Positions 6,797-8,718 of a stretch of 8,718 bases of DNA are shown one piece after another. The position numbers and the translations under genes are program-made. Positions within the stretch are counted from its first letter, which is position 1, and each line of letters opens with the position of its first letter. The notes under the pieces were generated by a model, which saw nothing but the letters and a program-made list of their open reading frames with translations, did not search any database and was not told the origin of the DNA. Source of the stretch: Porphyromonadaceae bacterium UBA7048 (GTDB taxonomy: Bacteria > Bacteroidota > Bacteroidia > Bacteroidales > Muribaculaceae); NCBI GenBank assembly GCA_002493945.1, contig DLAL01000036.1:1-8718 (forward strand), written 5' to 3'.

Positions 6797-7815
6797 AAGG
6801 ACGCCGCACAGCAGTCATCGCCGCACTTGCAGCGCTCATACTCATCGTCTTTCCGCTCGGACTGACAGTGGGCGGAGTCGCCATCTCCCCCGCCGACATC
6901 ATCGGCGCACTCTCGGGCCACGCCCCGGCCGACAGCCTCGCCGCTTTCATCATCATGGACACGCGCCTGCCGGCACTCATCACCGCCCTCCTTGCCGGAG
7001 CCGGACTCTCCGTAGCCGGACTGCTCATGCAGACCTGCTTCAACAACCCTCTGGCCGGCCCCTCCATCATGGGCGTCTCATCGGGCGCCAACCTCGGCGT
7101 AGCCCTCGTCATCATGTGCCTCGGGAGCATCGCAGGCACAGCCGGACGCCTCTCAGTCATGGCCGGAGCCGCCGCAGGAGCACTGGCCGTGCTCGGCATC
7201 ATCCTCATCTTCTCCACCGTCATCACATCGGCCGACGTCCTCCTCATCGTCGGCATCCTCATCGGCTATCTCACCTCTTCGGTCATCTCGCTCCTCTATT
7301 ACTTCTCCAGCGACCAGGGCGTGCACTCGTTCGTCGTGTGGGGACTCGGCACATTCGCAGGAGTGAGCCGCTCCGAACTGTGGCTGCTCGCCCTAATCGT
7401 CGGCATCATGCTCGCCTGTGCATGGTTTTACAGCAAAAGCCTCAACGCCCTGCTGCTCGGCACAAGATTCGCCGACAACGTAGGCGTGTCGGTCAACCGC
7501 GTCCGCACGGCGCTCCTCTGCCTCGCCGGCATACTCACGGCAGCCGTCACCGCATGGTGCGGCCCGATAGCCTTCATCGGACTGATAGTGCCGCACATAG
7601 CACGCATGCTGCTGGCCACGTCCAACCACCGTCCGCTACTCCCGGCCACAGCCCTCTGCGGAGCACTCCTCGCCCTGCTCTGCCAGATACTCGCCGTAGC
7701 GCCGCTGGCAGGCAACACAGGGTCAATCCCCATCAACGCCATCACCCCCGTTATAGGCGTACCCGTCATAATATACGTGCTGCTCAACCGCCGCCGAATC
7801 CTCTACTTCAACTGA
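6793..7815 (+). CDS. FecCD/BtuC-family ABC importer permease
   Basis: A 340-residue polytopic inner-membrane protein of the FecCD family (usual length 330-350), with about 10 hydrophobic segments. Family signatures are TRLPALITALLAGAGLSVAG (about 57-76), FNNPLAGPSIMGVSSGANLG (83-102), and the cytoplasmic coupling region GPIAFIGLIVPHIARML (257-273), which contacts the ATPase. The GTG at 6793 is chosen as the start. It overlaps the binding-protein stop (GTGA), gives a basic VKGRRTAV start followed at once by the first membrane helix, and yields the family's normal length. The open frame upstream of it is only a shadow of the binding-protein gene. It presumably works as a homodimer with the following ATPase to move substrate into the cytoplasm. 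Confidence 0.93.
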   Translation: MKGRRTAVIAALAALILIVFPLGLTVGGVAISPADIIGALSGHAPADSLAAFIIMDTRLPALITALLAGAGLSVAGLLMQTCFNNPLAGPSIMGVSSGANLGVALVIMCLGSIAGTAGRLSVMAGAAAGALAVLGIILIFSTVITSADVLLIVGILIGYLTSSVISLLYYFSSDQGVHSFVVWGLGTFAGVSRSELWLLALIVGIMLACAWFYSKSLNALLLGTRFADNVGVSVNRVRTALLCLAGILTAAVTAWCGPIAFIGLIVPHIARMLLATSNHRPLLPATALCGALLALLCQILAVAPLAGNTGSIPINAITPVIGVPVIIYVLLNRRRILYFN

Positions 7816-8615
7816 TGGAAACCGCAGACACACACTCCGCTCCCGGCACCGCTGGCACCCGTCAGGCGACAGTCCGCACCCGTGCGCTTGCCGCAGGCTA
7901 CCACGGACGCACGGTGCTCGACGGCATCGACCTCGTGCTGCCGCAGGCCACGCTCGCAGTACTCATCGGCGCCAACGGCAGCGGCAAGTCCACCCTTCTG
8001 CGCACCCTGGCCGGAGCACAGGCGCCGCTCCACGGCACCGTCGAAATATGCGGCGACGACATCCGCGCACTCTCGCGCCGGAACCTGGCACAGCGCCTCG
8101 CCGTAGTGTTCACCGACCGCAGCGGCGGCGGCGCACTCACCGTCCGCGAGTGTGCCGAGATGGGCCGACATCCCTACACCGGCCTCCTCGGACACCTCGA
8201 CGAGAGCGACCGACATATCGTCGACAGCGCACTCCGCTCCGTGGGCATGCTCGACAAAGCCGACCGCTACCTCGGCACCCTCAGCGACGGAGAGCGGCAG
8301 AAGACCATGATAGCCCGGGCACTCGCCCAGCAGACACCGTTCATCATCCTCGACGAACCCACCGCCTTTCTCGACGTAGCAGGCCGCATTGACATCCTGA
8401 GGCTCCTCCGCACCCTCGCCGACAGCGGCCATACCATCCTCCTCTCCTCCCACGACACCGCCCAGGCCATAGCCGCCGCCGATACCCTCCTGGCCATCAG
8501 CGACGGCACCCTCCACGGGGGACAGAAAGCCGACATCATCGCCTCCGGCGTCCTCGACGCCACCTTCCGCTCCTCCGGCCTGCGCTTCGACCCCGTCCGC
8601 GGCGATTTCACCTGA
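7815..8615 (+). CDS. FecE/BtuD-type ABC importer ATP-binding protein
   Basis: A 266-residue ABC ATPase. It has Walker A GANGSGKST (52-60), signature LSDGE (156-160, where many family members have LSGGE/Q), Walker B FIILDEPTAFLD (176-187) and the H-loop SSHD (His213). The usual Q-loop glutamine position in LAVVFTDR (about residue 100) is threonine. A similar VVLT pattern is recalled in Bacteroidota homologues, so this probably marks a lineage rather than a dead enzyme. The ATG at 7815 shares one base with the permease stop (TGATG), showing translational coupling. The open frame extends far upstream but there it overlaps the permease in another frame. It supplies energy to the importer. The N-terminal ~17 residues are low-complexity and may be non-essential. 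Confidence 0.93.
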   Translation: METADTHSAPGTAGTRQATVRTRALAAGYHGRTVLDGIDLVLPQATLAVLIGANGSGKSTLLRTLAGAQAPLHGTVEICGDDIRALSRRNLAQRLAVVFTDRSGGGALTVRECAEMGRHPYTGLLGHLDESDRHIVDSALRSVGMLDKADRYLGTLSDGERQKTMIARALAQQTPFIILDEPTAFLDVAGRIDILRLLRTLADSGHTILLSSHDTAQAIAAADTLLAISDGTLHGGQKADIIASGVLDATFRSSGLRFDPVRGDFT

Positions 8616-8641
8616 AAATTTCAAAAAAATCAGCTCCCGGC

Positions 8642-8672
8642 TTGCAACATTCGAAAAATAGTATTAACTTTG
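8642..8672 (+). promoter_or_regulatory. Bacteroidota promoter for the downstream tRNA gene
   Basis: A -33 TTG (8642-8644) and a -7 TAACTTTG (8665-8672) are separated by 20 nt, matching the Bacteroidota consensus TTTG-N19-21-TAnnTTTG. The expected start is near 8679, about 16 nt before the tRNA. This is the best promoter in the window and supports the phylum assignment. Confidence 0.8.
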
Positions 8673-8694
8673 CACTCGCAATCCGATAATTGCA

Positions 8695-8718
8695 GGTCCT
8701 ATAGCTCAGTTGGTCAGA
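8695..8718 (+). tRNA. tRNA gene, 5' end only (cut by window edge)
   Basis: The first 24 nt fit a tRNA: a 7-nt acceptor strand GGTCCTA (8695-8701), the linker TA, the D-stem strand GCTC (8704-8707), and a D-loop AGTTGGTCAGA carrying the conserved GG. The anticodon lies beyond the window, so the amino acid cannot be stated. A strong promoter sits just upstream. Confidence 0.85.

Noticed and set aside
7116..7814. Long N-terminal extension of the ATPase frame
   Set aside because: It overlaps the permease entirely in another frame and is Arg/His/Pro-rich; the ATG at 7815 precedes a standard ABC domain.
8613..8623. TGAAAATTTCA at the end of the ATPase gene as terminator
   Set aside because: An AT-rich 5-bp stem with a 1-nt centre cannot form a stable terminator hairpin.
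1..8718. CRISPR arrays, insertion sequences or phage genes
   Set aside because: No spaced direct repeats, transposase motifs or phage proteins were seen; the partial tRNA at the edge is a possible integration site but nothing here shows integration.

Overview
The window looks like chromosomal DNA from a GC-rich member of the Bacteroidales (phylum Bacteroidota). Two near-consensus Bacteroidota -7 elements (TAACTTTG) are present, one with a well-spaced -33 TTG. There are no strong Shine-Dalgarno sequences. The protein families are also typical of the group: a lipoprotein with a C-terminal PCMD-like domain, a porin O/P-type barrel, and a FecBCD-type importer whose ATPase has T in place of the usual Q-loop glutamine. 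A family such as Muribaculaceae would fit the base composition, but that is a guess.

Layout. (1) 54-1010: a stand-alone alpha/beta hydrolase of the serine-lipase/lysophospholipase type. (2) 1011-1425: a spacer holding a short GC-rich hairpin, an unreported-looking 35-residue membrane peptide gene on the minus strand (1069-1176), an inverted repeat and a promoter. (3) 1426-8615: seven tightly packed plus-strand genes, almost certainly one operon. Junctions are +6 nt, +1 nt, a 4-nt overlap (ATGA), +13 nt, a 4-nt overlap (GTGA) and a 1-nt overlap (TGATG). (4) 8616-8718: a short spacer with a clean Bacteroidota promoter and the first 24 nt of a tRNA gene cut by the window edge.

The operon encodes, in order: two paralogous small outer-membrane beta-barrels with signal peptides; a large surface-type lipoprotein (Ig/FnIII-like modules plus a PCMD-like domain); a porin O/P-like barrel; a substrate-binding lipoprotein of the BtuF/FepB class; a FecCD/BtuC permease; and a FecE/BtuD-type ATPase. 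Read together this is a complete envelope-spanning uptake route for a metal chelate, heme or corrinoid-type ligand. Its outer-membrane part is made of small barrels, a porin and a lipoprotein, not the expected TonB-dependent receptor. The substrate cannot be read from the sequence. This unusual pairing is the main candidate for an undescribed system here.
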